Shown piece after piece: positions 22,112-33,479 of a stretch of 64,000 bases of DNA (positions are counted from its first letter, which is position 1; every line of letters starts with the position of its first letter). The notes under the pieces are model-generated. The model saw only the letters and a program-made list of their open reading frames with translations. It did not search any database and was not told the origin of the DNA. The stretch is taken from assembly GCF_026745355.1 (NCBI RefSeq), contig NC_079207.1, forward strand, positions 30,782,507-30,846,506. Direction: 5' to 3'. The position numbers and the translations under genes were made by a program. The stretch comes from Beta vulgaris subsp. vulgaris. Its lineage: Eukaryota > Streptophyta > Magnoliopsida > Caryophyllales > Amaranthaceae.

Positions 22112-22971
22112 ATGACAAGAGGGAGGGGAGCTATGAAAAGCACACATAAAGGTAAAAGAAATGGGAAGAATGGGCCGTCGTCTTCTCCAGTAAGGAAAAT
22201 AAAGAGTGTTGATGAGGTTACAAACGTCTCTGAAATGAATGTCCCAAGTCCAACACTAGAGAATCCCCATAGTTTGGAAGATGAAATGGAGGAAGTTTTA
22301 ATGGTGATTCCGCCGACTATGAATGTTGGTCAATTACACCATTCAGTAGAGAAGGTCGTATTATCGGGCTGGTTGAATGTAATGAAGAGTGGATTAAAAG
22401 AACTGAGAACATCACGACAGATGTCTTGTGCTGATGATGGTGAAAATTATGTGCAATTGGACAAACAAGTAAGTAATGCTAAGAATGTTGTTGTAATTAA
22501 TTTTGAGCCTTTGAGGACATTTAAGAGGAAGTTGAATATTGGTCTTCCGCCATTGTTTGTTATGTTCTTGGAGCTAATCCACCATTAGTGGTTATGGAAG
22601 GGTATTTTAAAAGAATTTGGGAGAAATTAGGGATTGATAAGATAGCCATGATATGGAAAGGGTTTTTTATAGTGCGATTTAGAACTGTAAAGGCATGCTT
22701 GAATGTAAATACTGATGGGTTTCTATTTTTCAATGAAAAATCTCTTATACTCAAGCTATGGGAACCTGACATAGTGATGGATGAGGATGTTGTTAAGACA
22801 GTGCCTATATGGGTGAAATTTTACAATTTACCATTCAAATATTGGGGGGGGGGGGGGGGTGGGAAGAGTATGAGTAAATTGGCAGGTATCATTGGTCGCT
22901 TAATTAAAATAAATCAAGCCACAAAGGACAAGGAGAAGCTGCATTATGCAAGAGTGGTGATTGAGGTATAG
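22112..22971 (+). pseudogene. LINE N-terminal ORF with DUF4283 domain
   Basis: Begins MTRGRGAMKSTHKGKRNGK, basic and probably nucleic-acid binding. After a frameshift near 22550 the DUF4283 core reads PLVVMEGYFKRIWEKLGIDK, FFIVRFRTVKACLNV, KTVPIWVKFYNLPFKYW. A G16 run at 22844-22859 sits where family members have a few residues before KSMSKLAGIIG. The end at 22969-22971 is an in-frame stop. Confidence 0.7.
22844..22859 (+). repeat. G16 homopolymer in the LINE coding region
   Basis: Sixteen consecutive G between ATT and TGGGAAG. The run replaces ordinary coding sequence, so it is a slippage expansion or a consensus error. Confidence 0.9.
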
Positions 22972-23429
22972 TTGCAGGACAACTTGCCATAATCTATTTC
23001 TTTTTGCAATGAGCATGGCTGTATGTTAAGCAAAAACTTGAATATGAATGGCGGCCAATTCAATGTACTAATAAGTGCTCAGGGTTTGGACATAATGGAT
23101 ATCAACGTAGGAAGAATGGTGGGGAAAAAGTATGGGTTCAAAAGAAACAAGCCAAGGACAATGATGGATTTCAACTAGTGGGAGGGAATAAAGGTCCTAC
23201 TTCTGCTAATGAAGCCATTATTCCAGTGCATAACTCCTTCAATGCTTTCATTAAGAATGCAGTAGAGGAAGGTAATGATGCAGGGGTAAAGGAGGGTACG
23301 GAAAAGATTGTTGGAGGCAGTGGCAAGGTTGTAGATGGCAGCAATATAAGGTATGCTAATGGAGGTGAGGTGTTGCAACTGGTTGACAAATGTAAGGGGG
23401 TGGCACTCCCTGGCATGGATGGATAACAT

Positions 23430-24050
23430 CTTAGCCTAGAATGTAAGAGGCCTAAACAATTGTAATAAACAAAATGAGGGTGAGGAACTTTCTAAACACT
23501 CATCACGTTATATTAATTAGTCTCTTTGAAGCAAGTGTGAAATCACACAATTTCGGCAAGCTTTATTCTAAAATTTGTCCAAATTGGTGTTTTACTCATA
23601 ACTTGGTATGTCATGATAATGGTAGGATAATTGTTGGTTGGTGTCCTAATGTTTTCAACCTGAATATTACTCATATTAATAGTCAATATATACATTGTAT
23701 TGTGAAAAATAGTGCTGGGTTAGTGTTTAAATGTACCTTTTGCTAGGGTTTAATGATAACCATAACAGGAGAGAGTTCTGGGAGGGATTAAGATTGATTC
23801 CTGATGAAAATAAGATGACTTGGTTGTTACTAGGGGACTTTAATGCACTTAGTACTGATGACAAAGTGGTAGTTGGGAGGCAATATACTTGGAATAATAA
23901 ATAAGAAGGTGACAAAAGGGTGTTCTCAAGGATTGATGGGGTGCTAGTTGATCAAGAATGGGTGGATTTGTTTGAAATTGCTGAACTAAGCTTTCTACAT
24001 GAAGGTGATTATGACCACACCCCATGCTTTTCCGTATCTATTTTGAGTGT
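23430..24050 (+). pseudogene. LINE endonuclease (EEP) domain remnant
   Basis: Readable pieces across frames: NVRGLNN near 23440, then WEGLRLIPDENKMTW, LLLGDFNALSTDDK (the GDFN motif), RQYTWNNK, a stop, FSRIDGVLVDQEWVDLF and FLHEGDYDHTPCF (the SDH-like end, here YDH). The domain nicks target DNA; this copy is disrupted by stops and at least one frameshift. Confidence 0.75.
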
Positions 24051-25123
24051 ATAGTTAAGAAACCTTTTAAATTCCATAACATGTGGTGCCAGCACAACTC
24101 TATAATTTAAGTTGTCAAAGAGGCTTGGAGGAAGCAAGTTATGGATTGCCCTATGTTTAGAGTTTTAAGAAGTTGAAACATGTGAAGAAAGGGTTGAAAG
24201 AGTTGAATAAGAGTGGAATTGGTGATATTGAGGCTGCAGTAGTGAAAACTAGAGAAGCCTTGCAGAGTGCTCAGAACAGAATGCACTTGAACAAAGATGA
24301 TATCTCCCTGATAAATGTAGAAAAGCATGTAAAGGAGGAGCATCACAAAGCCAAGCAAATGTTGAATAGTGTGCTTCAACAAAAGGCTAAACTCAGTTGG
24401 TTGAAATGCGGAGATGATAATACAAATTTTTTTTACCAAGCCTTGAAGGCTCAAAGAAGTCAGAACAAAATCGATGCTATTGTAGACACATAATCGTATC
24501 TCCCTATTGAAGGATCAAATGATGAAACATACCGTGGTATTAGTCGGCGTGGCCTAACGGAAGAGCAATCTAAAGAACCACTCCCGAAATTGTGTCTCGA
24601 AATGATATTCTAAAGCCCAATTATTCATGATAATTATTTGTATTTGAACCCAATTTTTTTGAAAAGCCCAATTAATTGACAATTAATTGATTAATTTTAA
24701 TAAATAAATATTTTCAAAAGATATTTTTTTATTTAGTTAAAATCAGATTTTATCCTGTAAAATCAGATATCCTTAATTAAAAGATAAAAGGAATACTTTA
24801 AAAGCGTTTTAAATAAAGCTGGCAAAGACACGTCAAGAGTTAGGCGGCTAGCGCACCAACCTGCGCCTGGCGCAGGAGCTTGTGCCTAGCGCAGCTCTGT
24901 CCACTTGTGCTAGGTGCACTTATATGCACATGACACGTGGATTTATGACTCATTCAGAATCTTGTGTCAAGCGCGGTTCTCTACGCAAGACGTGGAGTTC
25001 CTTTCTTATCTTTTTTCAAAATGAGTCCACGTGTACGCTTTTTACTGGGCATGCCGCGTCATGTGCTTGACACGTCAACTACGTTAGGCACAGCTGGAGC
25101 GTGAAGCGTAGTGTCGTTCTGCC

Positions 25124-25131
25124 TATAAATA
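25124..25131 (+). promoter_or_regulatory. TATA box of the Tat-type LTR
   Basis: CTGCC|TATAAATA, the same context as the TATA boxes of the array units (52558 and others). A G-box-like ACACGTGG lies upstream near 24933. Confidence 0.65.
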
Positions 25132-25358
25132 ATCTTGATTTCCCGAATTAAGGATGGCTTTTTGATGATTTACTTTTACGACTACAAAAAATCATTACGA
25201 ATACACTTCGACTCTCAAAATACTGAAATATTTTCAATTCTTCCAATCAATTCCTAATCACACTGCGTTATAGGTTCCACGATAGCTCCCCCAAAGGTTG
25301 TTCTTGTTTTATTGCTTTTATTATCCACATATTATTATTCCTAAACAAGACCTAAAAA

Positions 25359-27123
25359 CACTACAACAAAATGCTATATTTACGACCAAAAATTACGACT
25401 ACACGCGTTTCTGGTCGTAAATAATGAGCAATAAGAAGACCAGATCTGCTGACTGGTCGTAAATAGAATTAATTATCTACGACGAGGCAGAATTCTGGTC
25501 GTTAAAGCTAATATCTCGTCGCAAAATAATGAACAATTACAACCACACAGATATCTCGTCGTAAATGATAAGAAATAACAACCAGATTTGTTAAGTCGTC
25601 GTAATTATAAAAATTATTTGCGACGAGACGGAAATCTCGTCGTAAAAACAGAGAAACTCCCAAAAATTCGCTGAAAAACTTAAGCGGGATTTTTTAGGGT
25701 TGTACTTCAATTTTTCTATCTATTTCTTATATTTTCGCCCAAAACAAAAGCTACCTTATCTTTCTCTCTCCACCTTCACTCCCAAACAAAAGCTACCTTA
25801 AGCGGGATTTTTTAGGGTTGTACTTCAATTCTTCAATTTTTCACTTTATCATGTTCATCATCTTTTTCTCTCTTCTCATTCCTCTTCACTGTTTGTAGGA
25901 TATTTCTTCAAACCCAAAAATTTTCCTCAAATTTTCATTCGATTTTTTCTTCGAAAATTTCTATTTTTCTGGAATTTTGTGGGTTTGAATTTGAAATTTG
26001 GTCCCTTATTTTTGGAATTCTTGTTCTGAATCTTAATGTTTTTAGTCGCAATTTGAATTTTTCAGGTTGAATCTCAAAGTTTCAAACCAAAAAAATTTGA
26101 TTTTTGGGTTTGAAACTCAAGATTTGAAGATGTTGGTGTTCTTCCTTCAATAGCAGCAATTTTTGTTTGATTTGCTCTAATTCGGGTGAATTTCCATTCG
26201 TTTTGGGTACAAATTTGTTTGATTTTTGGCTTTTTTGGGTCTGTTTTGGGTCGATTTTGGGAGATTGTGTGGGTCGATTTTGTGGGCTGATTTTTGGAGA
26301 TTTGGGTCGATTTGTGGGTGATTTTTTTGTCATTTTTTTGGTGGATGTTGTGGGTGATTTGTTGGTCGATTTATGGGTGGTTTCTGGGAGATTTTGCTGT
26401 TTTCCAGATTTTGTTTTTTTTTTTTCAGATTTTGTGGTCCTAATTTTTCTTTATTTTAATTTGCAGATGAAGATGATAATGAAGACGGAGATGAAGTTTG
26501 AACGATGAAGATGCTGATGATGAAGGTGAAGATGAATGATGATGAGTGATGGAGATGCTGATGAATGATGATGAGTGATGCAGATGCTGATGAACGATGA
26601 TGATTGATGTTAATTTTTTTGTAATTATTTACATATTATTAATCTAAAAAATAATTATTTTTTGTAATTATTTACCTATTATTAATAAAAATCAATTTTT
26701 TTATTAATTGTTAAAGTTGTGTAAGGATCTTTGTATATTTACTAAGTAAATAATTAATTGATTTGCCTAATATATGGTCTCATACAAATATTTGATGGTT
26801 TAAGTGTGAATTTTGGGTTTGAATTTAAGGGATTTGCCTTATATTTGACACAATAAAAACAACAAGAAATCACGTATTAAATCATCAATTTTTTTTAAAA
26901 AAAAAACAATATTTACGACCAGAAATCTGGTCGTAGATGATACCAATTGCGACGAGAAGTAATCTGGTCGTAAAAGAGCAATTACGACGAGCCACTAAAA
27001 ACTAGTTGTAATATTATTTACGACGAAACCTTTTACGATGACTGACGACCATACGCGTTTCTCGTCGTAAAAGACTTTTAACGACGAGAAATTCGGTCGT
27101 AAATGACAGTTTTTCTTGTAGTG
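25359..27123. mobile_element. Non-autonomous CACTA element, 1765 bp
   Basis: Termini CACTACAACAAAATG and, inverted, CACTACAAGAAAAACTG, with AAA duplicated on both sides (25356-25358, 27124-27126). Subterminal arrays of GGTCGTAAA/TCGTCGTAAA occupy 25383-25660 and 26905-27110 in both orientations, typical TnpA-type sites. A GATGAAGATG-rich stretch lies at 26465-26610. No transposase domain. It sits inside the Tat-type LTR. Confidence 0.9.
26200..26400 (+). repeat. G/T-rich degenerate minisatellite inside the CACTA
   Basis: Irregular repeats of TTGGGTCGATTTTG and GGGTGATTT. They give a 113-codon frame rich in F, V, D and G (26167-26508) that looks membrane-like only because of the repeat. Confidence 0.6.
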
Positions 27124-27539
27124 AAAATTATTCTAATATTAATCAGATTAATTTGGACAACCTGCTAGGCTCCCTATAAGTTGATTGCATAATAACTTGT
27201 CACTAAAAAATTAGTCGTTTTATGTGTTTCCTGAACCAATCTAGACTAATTATTTTTAGGGTGTTTAAAACATTATATGATTATTGTTTGGCGTAAAATT
27301 TGTAATGAATTGATATTTAATAGAGGCCAACAATGGGCAATATGATTCTTGATGTATTGTATCTTCACCTCTGAACTTAATCTTTAGTTCACTTTGACCA
27401 TCTATGGAGTCATGACGGGAAATCTATATTAGATAATTTGTCCCTATGAGTTTCCCATATCGAATTAGGTTTATGATTCTTCCTAAAAAGAATTAATGCG
27501 ACTTATTTCAAAACAATTTTCAATAAACCTTAACAATCA

Positions 27540-28441
27540 TGGCAAAAAGAGTAAAACGAAGAAGGTATACTTCGCAACCTGCCCAAACTCTTTATATAAT
27601 TCAAGTTTCCATGTAGAATACAAGAAGAAGCCAAATAGAATGCATGCATGACACACTTCAATCATGGCAAAAAAGAGGGAAGTTAATACATTACTAGTTA
27701 CTACTCATATATACATATACAGCAAAGGAAAAAAAAGAGGGAAGTTAATACATTACTAGTTACTATTCATGTATACATATACAGCAAAGGAAACCAGAAA
27801 AGTATTGTTGTCTTCCTTATCCATATCATAGCTTTGGAAATTCTTCAATTGTCATAGTTTGCTCATATCTTCATTTAAGAATTTGCCCACCTTAGACTAT
27901 TACTCGAGTCTTGAAAGTTGACACTCATATCCCTGTCTAAACAACATAGATATTTCAAGGGTTCTTTCCTGATGTAAAGATACCAAAGTCTAAGAGTTAT
28001 ACAACTGTATGAAATCGATTCGAGCAACTTATCAAAGTAGTTAACTTGATCACTTTCTTTCTCTATATAAGCACAATATCATATAATTGTCATAACCACT
28101 TAAGTTGCAGTCATCTTTTAACCTGTTCTCCTTTTCTTTTCATTAATTTCCTTCAAATTTGGTTGGGTACGTTCATAAATAAAAGACACGCACTTTGGTC
28201 ACTATCTTGTAGTAGGAAAGTAAGAACCGGAGAACATTTAGCTATCATAATATATGTACTTGTAAACTGTTAAAACTTGAAACAGTAATATATAGAGAAT
28301 GTATATGTGCAGAGGACAAAGATTAAACAGCTAACAAGGTCCAACTAAAGGGAAAGGTAAAACGTAAGTGATATTATTTCCAATAAAGAGTAACTTAGAA
28401 GTGCGCATCCTACAAATCCCTCAATTAATTACGTTTCTTTA
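27540..28441. other. No gene; contains a 60-bp tandem duplication
   Basis: Follows the Tat-type LTR; the first bases are TGGCAAAAAGAG, a weak primer-site candidate. A unit with GAGGGAAGTTAATACATTAC and ATACATATACAGCAAAGG occurs twice at about 27672-27790. Remainder AT-rich with no coding signal. Confidence 0.4.
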
Positions 28442-29652
28442 GGGTGCATTCTGTTCAACTTAAAAAATTAAGTTTCAGGTCCAATAAGTTCAGATAAGTT
28501 CAGATAAGTTCAGATAAGTTGCAATAAGGTTTAATAAGTGCAATAAGTTCCAATAAGGTCTAATAAGGTCCAATAAGTTCCAATCAGGTGCAATAAGTTC
28601 CAATCAGGTCTAATAAGGTCCAATAAGTTCCAATCAGGTCTAATAAGGTCCACTATTTTGTTATTCATAATTTCATATCACTATTAGCGGATTATGTTAT
28701 TATTAGAATTTTAATTAAAGTAACACAATGATTATATAGTATTATACTTGTATTAGTGTCTATTTTTTTATTATTTATTTGTATTATGTCTATTATTTTA
28801 TTATTTATTTGTATTATGTCTATTATTTTATTATTTATTTGTATTATGTCTATTATTTTATTATTCATATTACTATTAGCTGATTATGTTATTATTAGAA
28901 TTTTTTTATTAAAGTACCACAATGTATAGTATTATACTTGTATTATTGTCTATTATTTGATTATTCATATTGCTATTGAATAATATTATAATCATGGTCA
29001 AATAATTAAGGTTAACAATAATAATAATAATAATTATAATTACAATATTTTGCAATTCGTCTTTAAATAGCTAGAGATAACATGTTTTCGTTACAATGAA
29101 AGTTCACTGCCTTTTGCTCAGCTTAGATTAGTATCTACTGTAGTATTTTATAAAATTAATTTTTTGATTTTCTACTAGTGTTTCATAAAATTAAAACAAC
29201 ACTATTAGATATATTAGTGATGAAAGTTATGTATAGGCAAATATATAAATAGTAATTTTTTTGTTAAATTAATTATCATAAGAGATAATTAATAATCATT
29301 ATTTTTTAAAGGACGAATTATAATAAATTATTCCATAAAAAATTTTGAGGGGTAGTATTTACTTTAGTGGTAATATATATTCATGGTCAATGTTTTTGTC
29401 TAATAAAGTCAAATAAGTTTCAATCAGGTTCAATAAGGTCTAATAAGTTTCAATCAGGGTCAATAAGTTCCAATAAGGTCAATCAGGTTCAATCAGGTCC
29501 AATAAGTTCCAATCAGGTTCAATCAGGTCCAATAAGTTGAATCAGGTCCAATCAGGTTTAATAAGTTCCAATAAGTTCAGTTCAGGTTCAATAAGTTCAG
29601 TTCAGATAAGTTCCAATAAGTTCAGGTCCAATAGGTTGAATAGAACGCACCC
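28442..29652. mobile_element. Harbinger-like element with decamer repeat arrays at both ends, 1211 bp
   Basis: Inverted ends GGGTGCATTCTGTTCAACTT and, from the right, GGGTGCGTTCTATTCAACCT; TTA on both sides (28439-28441, 29653-29655). Just inside each end is an array of 10-11-bp units such as TCCAATAAGT, TCCAATCAGG and TCTAATAAGG (28480-28650 and 29395-29640), all in the same direction. The centre is A/T-rich with a 37-bp tandem repeat at about 28760-28865. No transposase. Confidence 0.75.
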
Positions 29653-29655
29653 TTA

Positions 29656-30009
29656 ATCAACCACCAGCATTTAACAAGCGATTAAGAAAACAAAATAAGG
29701 TGAATTAAAAATCGAGCGACATGACATAATAAAAATTTAGTATCTCCAATATCAGTCAGCAGAGATCAGCCTACTACCACGGTAGACCACTAAGGATCCT
29801 CTCTAATCCTCTGTAGTGTGACACTAGGATGCACAAAACATGAGAAGTGGAAAAATTCTCAAAATTCTCAACAGCTAGGTGATCAATAAGTTATATTTGA
29901 GCATCTGACTAGTCTTTAGCAATAATAGCAAGTCATAATGTGCCAGTTACACACATTTCAGTTAACTATCCATTACAACCATAACATGGATCTTTCAGAT
30001 AGGAATACA
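29656..30009. other. No gene recognised
   Basis: Single-copy-looking sequence between a MITE and the exon candidate at 30010. If the exon is real this would be its 3'UTR on the minus strand. Confidence 0.3.
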
Positions 30010-30121
30010 TTACAAAGAATCAATATAAACCTTGTATTCTTCCGGACCATATGAGTTAAAATCATCTAACTTCTTGCGGTTATCACGAATAGACTCTTTG
30101 AGCTTTACTTTCAACTACCTT
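30010..30121 (-). pseudogene. Possible terminal exon of a host gene (3' part), split by an LTR element
   Basis: The minus strand is open to a TAA at 30010-30012 and reads VKLKESIRDNRKKL, DDFNSYGPEEYKVYIDSL: hydrophilic, charged and of ordinary protein composition. Its continuation lies across the LTR element at 32574-32594, preceded there by a good splice acceptor. With AAGAA as the single target copy the two parts join in frame. I do not recognise the protein. Confidence 0.4.
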
Positions 30122-30427
30122 TGTAATGAACTAACATAACTTGGACTGATTAGGGACAAGATCAACAAGTAAAATCAGAGTTGGATTGATAATTTTTTGG
30201 AAAACTGATGCTAAAAGGGTAAATACAAGCTTTCGAGAGGCTTGCTCTCTCCTTAAATAACTCTTAAAAGTTCACTAAAAAAACACTCATCAAAATTCAG
30301 CATGTCTTTTCCTTTCTCCTTACCCCATATATAGAGTATTTCCCTTAATAACCTACCTAGCTTATTCCCTAAGCTATTAATCGAGATAATACCTAAATTA
30401 CCCTCCTCCTAATATCAGTTCATTACA
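30122..30427 (-). repeat. 3' LTR of the small gypsy-type element
   Basis: 306 bp. Matches 32266-32573 with a few substitutions (for example CTTAAATAACTC here, CCAAAAGAACTC there). Confidence 0.9.
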
Positions 30428-31865
30428 TTACCATCCGTCCAAACATTCACCTTGTCCTGAAGGTGGATAGAAATTAGCACTTGATTCTCGGCGTTGGCAG
30501 CAACAATGATATGTATTCCTTATCCTTCCACTAATGGCCTCACTATTGAGAAACAGTATTGCGATTTGCCATGGAATGCTGTAATCAGGACTTTGCTCTT
30601 GAGAGTTGGAGGTTTCGAGAAATGGGTTTGGAATGGTGGGTTTGTACTTTGTAGGATGGAGGCAAGACAATGAAGTTGGATGTTGAAAAATGCGGGCAGG
30701 AATGCTAATGGTCTGGTGGGGGAATTCGGGTTTTAAAAGTGGACGGTTAGAAAAACAATTTGGGTTGGATTGGGTCGTGAATACAGGGTTGGAGTAATAA
30801 AAACAATTTAGTTGGGCTGATTTAGGAGGTGAGGGGTGGAGTAAACTGAAATATAAAAATTGAGTGGAGGGATTTCCTATAATGTGGTTTGACAAATTGA
30901 GCCAAGGGCCCCAATTTACTAAAGGTTGGGTGAACAGAGTGGGTCAGGTTCACTTTATAAAATAAGCTAAATAGGTGGTTATCTTTACACAATTCTGCTA
31001 GGCATGTGTCTAGGTTGCCCTCAAATTTAAAAAGCCCAAATGTTTGTTTCACCTGACCCGGCTCCATTAGGTTGCTTGTCATACTAGGGTTCTGTTTTTT
31101 TTTTTTCTTATTTGCACGTACCTTCTTTTGCTCTTCCTTCCTTTGTTAAATTCCTTCCTTTTCTTTTTACCATTCTACCCTTAGTTGCTTCTTCTATAAT
31201 GAGCTTCCTTTTCCAGCCAAGGAGGAACTCACTGAAACTTCTCCAATACTCCACAGTTCTGAAGGTTTCTCTTCTTTTCCACCACCCTTACTTCCGGCAA
31301 GACCACCGTGTCCACTACCAATACCACCTCTGATCAACAAACCTGGGCCACCACCGCACCCGCAAGCTTCCGATCCATCCTTCGCAAAACCTTCTACCGC
31401 CTTCTTTAAGCCACCACAATTGATGGTCCCAACACCAAGCCTACAATTTCCGGCAAAATTACCTGGACCACCGTCTGATCCACTTTCTGCCGCACCACCA
31501 GGCTCAAATTTCCCTCCATGTGGTTCACCTGCAACCTTATCAGACCCACCACCGCTCCTGCCACCAGTGAAACAGCTTGGTGTCAATCCGTTCTTGCACC
31601 CCTTGAACCCTCCTTGACCTTCTATTCCTACCTTTTGCTCTGTAACTTCTTTTGTTGTTAAGCCAACCATGGAGCTTCCCTTCTGATCTGTTTTGATTCA
31701 AGTAAGGTGATGGTGTGAGTGTCCATTTTAGAGGTCGCCTGAATCTCATTAATGGTGGTGAGTGCGGTCCCTTCTTCACTTGGCCTCTCCTTAACCCTTT
31801 CTATTGTCTTTCTAAAACCCATTTTCCAAGTCCTTGTTGGCGAATGGAAACATTTTAGTAATTAA

Positions 31866-32135
31866 TTCCTACCACCCATTGAACGGCCATCGCCAGTGTT
31901 CCCACTCGAACCATAGCGGCGCATCACCGGTAAATGATACTATGGCAGCCTTAATCTTCAACTCTTCATCAAATCGAAAGAAATGGAAGGAATCTTCCAA
32001 ATCCACGATCCAATCATCATAATTTCTCCCGTCAAATGCCGGAAGTTGGAGCTCTTGCCGGATCCTTTGCTCTTCTTCAAGATTTGAAAAACCCTTGATT
32101 TCTTTTGTGTGTAATGTAGGTGATCTTCTATCCAT
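31866..32135 (-). pseudogene. gag: gag fragment of the small LTR element
   Basis: The minus strand reads MDRRSPTLHTKEIKG, then LPAFDGRNYDDWIVDLED and KIKAAIVSFTGDAPLWFEWE, the start of the Retrotrans_gag capsid domain. It stops after FNGW where the domain should continue; only about half the domain remains. Downstream (31194-31670, minus) is a Gly-rich low-complexity frame of uncertain meaning. Confidence 0.7.
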
Positions 32136-32251
32136 CTATGCATCAATTTCATAGCACTTGACCTCGCAAACTCCAATCTATTTTTTTATTTGTTTTGAAA
32201 ATAAAAATAAGAATATAAAAAATCAGCCGCTCAGTACCTCAGAATTGTACC

Positions 32252-32263
32252 GCTCTGATACCA
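32252..32263 (-). other. Primer-binding site of the small LTR element
   Basis: TGGTATCAGAGC on the minus strand, 2 nt after the LTR end; tRNA-iMet type. Confidence 0.85.
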
Positions 32264-32265
32264 TT

Positions 32266-32573
32266 TGTAATGAACTAACATAACTTGGACTGATTAGGGA
32301 CAAGATTAACAAGTAAAATCAGAGTTGGATTGATAATTTTTTTGGGAAATTTATGCTAAAAGGGTAAATACAAGCTTTCGAGAGGCTTGCTCTCTCCCAA
32401 AAGAACTCTTAAAAGTTCACTAAAAAAAACACTCATCAAAATTCAGCATGTCTTTTCCTTTCTCCTTACCCCATATATAGAGTATTTCCCTTAATAACCT
32501 ACCTAGCTTATTCCCCAAGCTATTAATCGAGATAATCCCTAAATTACCCTCCTCCTAATATCTGTTCATTACA
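32266..32573 (-). repeat. 5' LTR of the small gypsy-type element
   Basis: 308 bp, on the minus strand from TGTAATGAACAGATATT to GTTAGTTCATTACA. Contains a CCATATATAG stretch that could hold the promoter. Confidence 0.85.
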
Positions 32574-32594
32574 TTCTTATATTCATGAGCCTGA
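32574..32594 (-). pseudogene. 5' part of the split exon candidate
   Basis: On the minus strand TTTGTATTTTCAG (acceptor) is followed by GCTCATGAATATAAGAA and then the LTR element. Reads KLMNIRK when spliced to the 22-nt exon candidate at 32699-32720. See 30010-30121. Confidence 0.35.
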
Positions 32595-32698
32595 AAATAC
32601 AAAGAAAAAACTTTTAACTATCTATAGATGTAAGAGAAGATAAATTGTCCTCCACGCAGAATTATGTGAAAGTGCCTCTTCAAAGACGGAAAACTTAC

Positions 32699-32720
32699 TT
32701 CCTTTTAAGACTATCTGATC
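32699..32720 (-). pseudogene. Possible 22-nt micro-exon
   Basis: Minus strand: TGCTATTATTCAG | GATCAGATAGTCTTAAAAGG AA | GTAAGTTTTCC. Acceptor and donor both fit the plant consensus, and the phase joins it to the exon at 32594. Too short to assign; splice-site context is the only support. Confidence 0.25.
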
Positions 32721-33265
32721 CTGAATAATAGCAGTACCGTACTAATTGTTGCAGAAGATAAACATCCCACTTTATGAGGCTTAGATACTGCGTGTCGAAA
32801 AAATCCCACAACACACCCAATATCATTAGAGTAATATCATAATTGGAAATGCAGACTGTAGTTCTTAGGATTATTTAAGCAAACATAGATATCTACATTC
32901 AAATTTCAACATAGGGAAAGTTGGGGGTGTACATGTTCAAGGCAGTCCTATTCAAATTGCAGCCTTAGTTTTACATCAAAGACAAGAATCTAGAACAGCA
33001 AACGAGAACAAAACCGAAACAAATTGAAGGCAACCAAAACATGTTTCTGACCACTATATATTCATAAATATATATCAGAAAGTTAATTGAAAGAGGAATG
33101 ACACCTGTCGAAATTAAAACTCGGGAAGAGCATATAGAAATTTAGACTATACAATATACCTAATGAAATCCACAATATATACCCATGCTTGGGAAAATTA
33201 TCCTACAGTCCATCATAAGCCTTCTACCAAAATATTTTACTAGAAGCATTTGCCGAACCAACTAC

Positions 33266-33330
33266 ACTGCCCCCCACCCCTGCATTACCCCCTCCACCCC
33301 TAGCACTGCCCACCACCCCCAACACTTCCA
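33266..33330 (-). other. C-rich block (G-rich on minus), potential quadruplex
   Basis: Runs of CCCC(C) separated by 3-8 nt: GCCCCCCACCCCTG, ACCCCCTCCACCCC, CACCACCCCCAAC. Lies in what would be an intron of the minus-strand pseudogene. Confidence 0.4.
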
Positions 33331-33479
33331 TGATAACGAATTTTCCAAATCTTCACGCAATATGTGCGGAATAGGAATGATAGGCAATATTAGAGTTGTA
33401 TAATTGACTGAACAACTATATAAGACACCACAACAAGTACTATCATTACTAAAAAGAAGTCTACAGATCAAACAAAACA

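Larger units (their letters stand above)
21727..24480 (+). mobile_element. L1-type LINE, decayed, truncated at the RT
   Basis: In order: 5'UTR (to 22111), ORF start ATG 22112, DUF4283-like RNA-binding region (22500-22971), apurinic-like endonuclease region (about 23430-24050), then the pre-RT spacer ending QKAKLSWLKCGDDNTNFFYQ and ALKAQRSQNKIDAIVD at 24480. The RT itself is missing because a Tat-type LTR begins at 24481. Multiple stops and frameshifts. Same broad family as the LINE pieces at 1-221 and 11445-12128. Confidence 0.8.
24481..27539 (+). repeat. Tat/Ogre-type LTR interrupted by a CACTA element
   Basis: Begins TGTAGACACATAATCG and ends CCTTAACAATCA (TG..CA); about 1.29 kb without the CACTA. 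Bases 24481-25320 are homologous to 51971-52760 and to each array unit (shared: TATTAGTCGGCG, ATGATATTCTAAAGCCCAAT, GACACGTGGATTT). Bases 27127-27539 match the minus strand of 52826-53240. So this LTR links the two halves that face each other in the array. It abuts a LINE on the left. Confidence 0.7.
30122..32573 (-). mobile_element. Small non-autonomous gypsy-type LTR retrotransposon, 2452 bp
   Basis: LTRs at 30122-30427 (306 bp) and 32266-32573 (308 bp), both with TGTAATGAAC/GTTCATTACA ends and very similar. On the minus strand the 5' LTR is the right one; it is followed after 2 bp by the primer site TGGTATCAGAGC (32252-32263). A gag fragment lies at 31866-32135. No protease, RT or integrase. 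The flanks are TTCTT (32574-32578) and ACCTT (30117-30121), a 5-bp duplication with two mismatches at best. Confidence 0.85.

Noticed and set aside
26167..26508. 113-codon frame resembling a membrane protein
   Set aside because: Produced by the G/T-rich minisatellite of a non-autonomous CACTA.
28480..29640. Decamer arrays considered as a CRISPR array
   Set aside because: Repeats are contiguous without spacers, lie inside a transposon, and the genome is eukaryotic.
31194..31670. Gly-rich 158-codon minus-strand frame and Pro-rich plus-strand frame
   Set aside because: Low-complexity sequence inside the small LTR element; no domain seen and no support for either strand as a gene.
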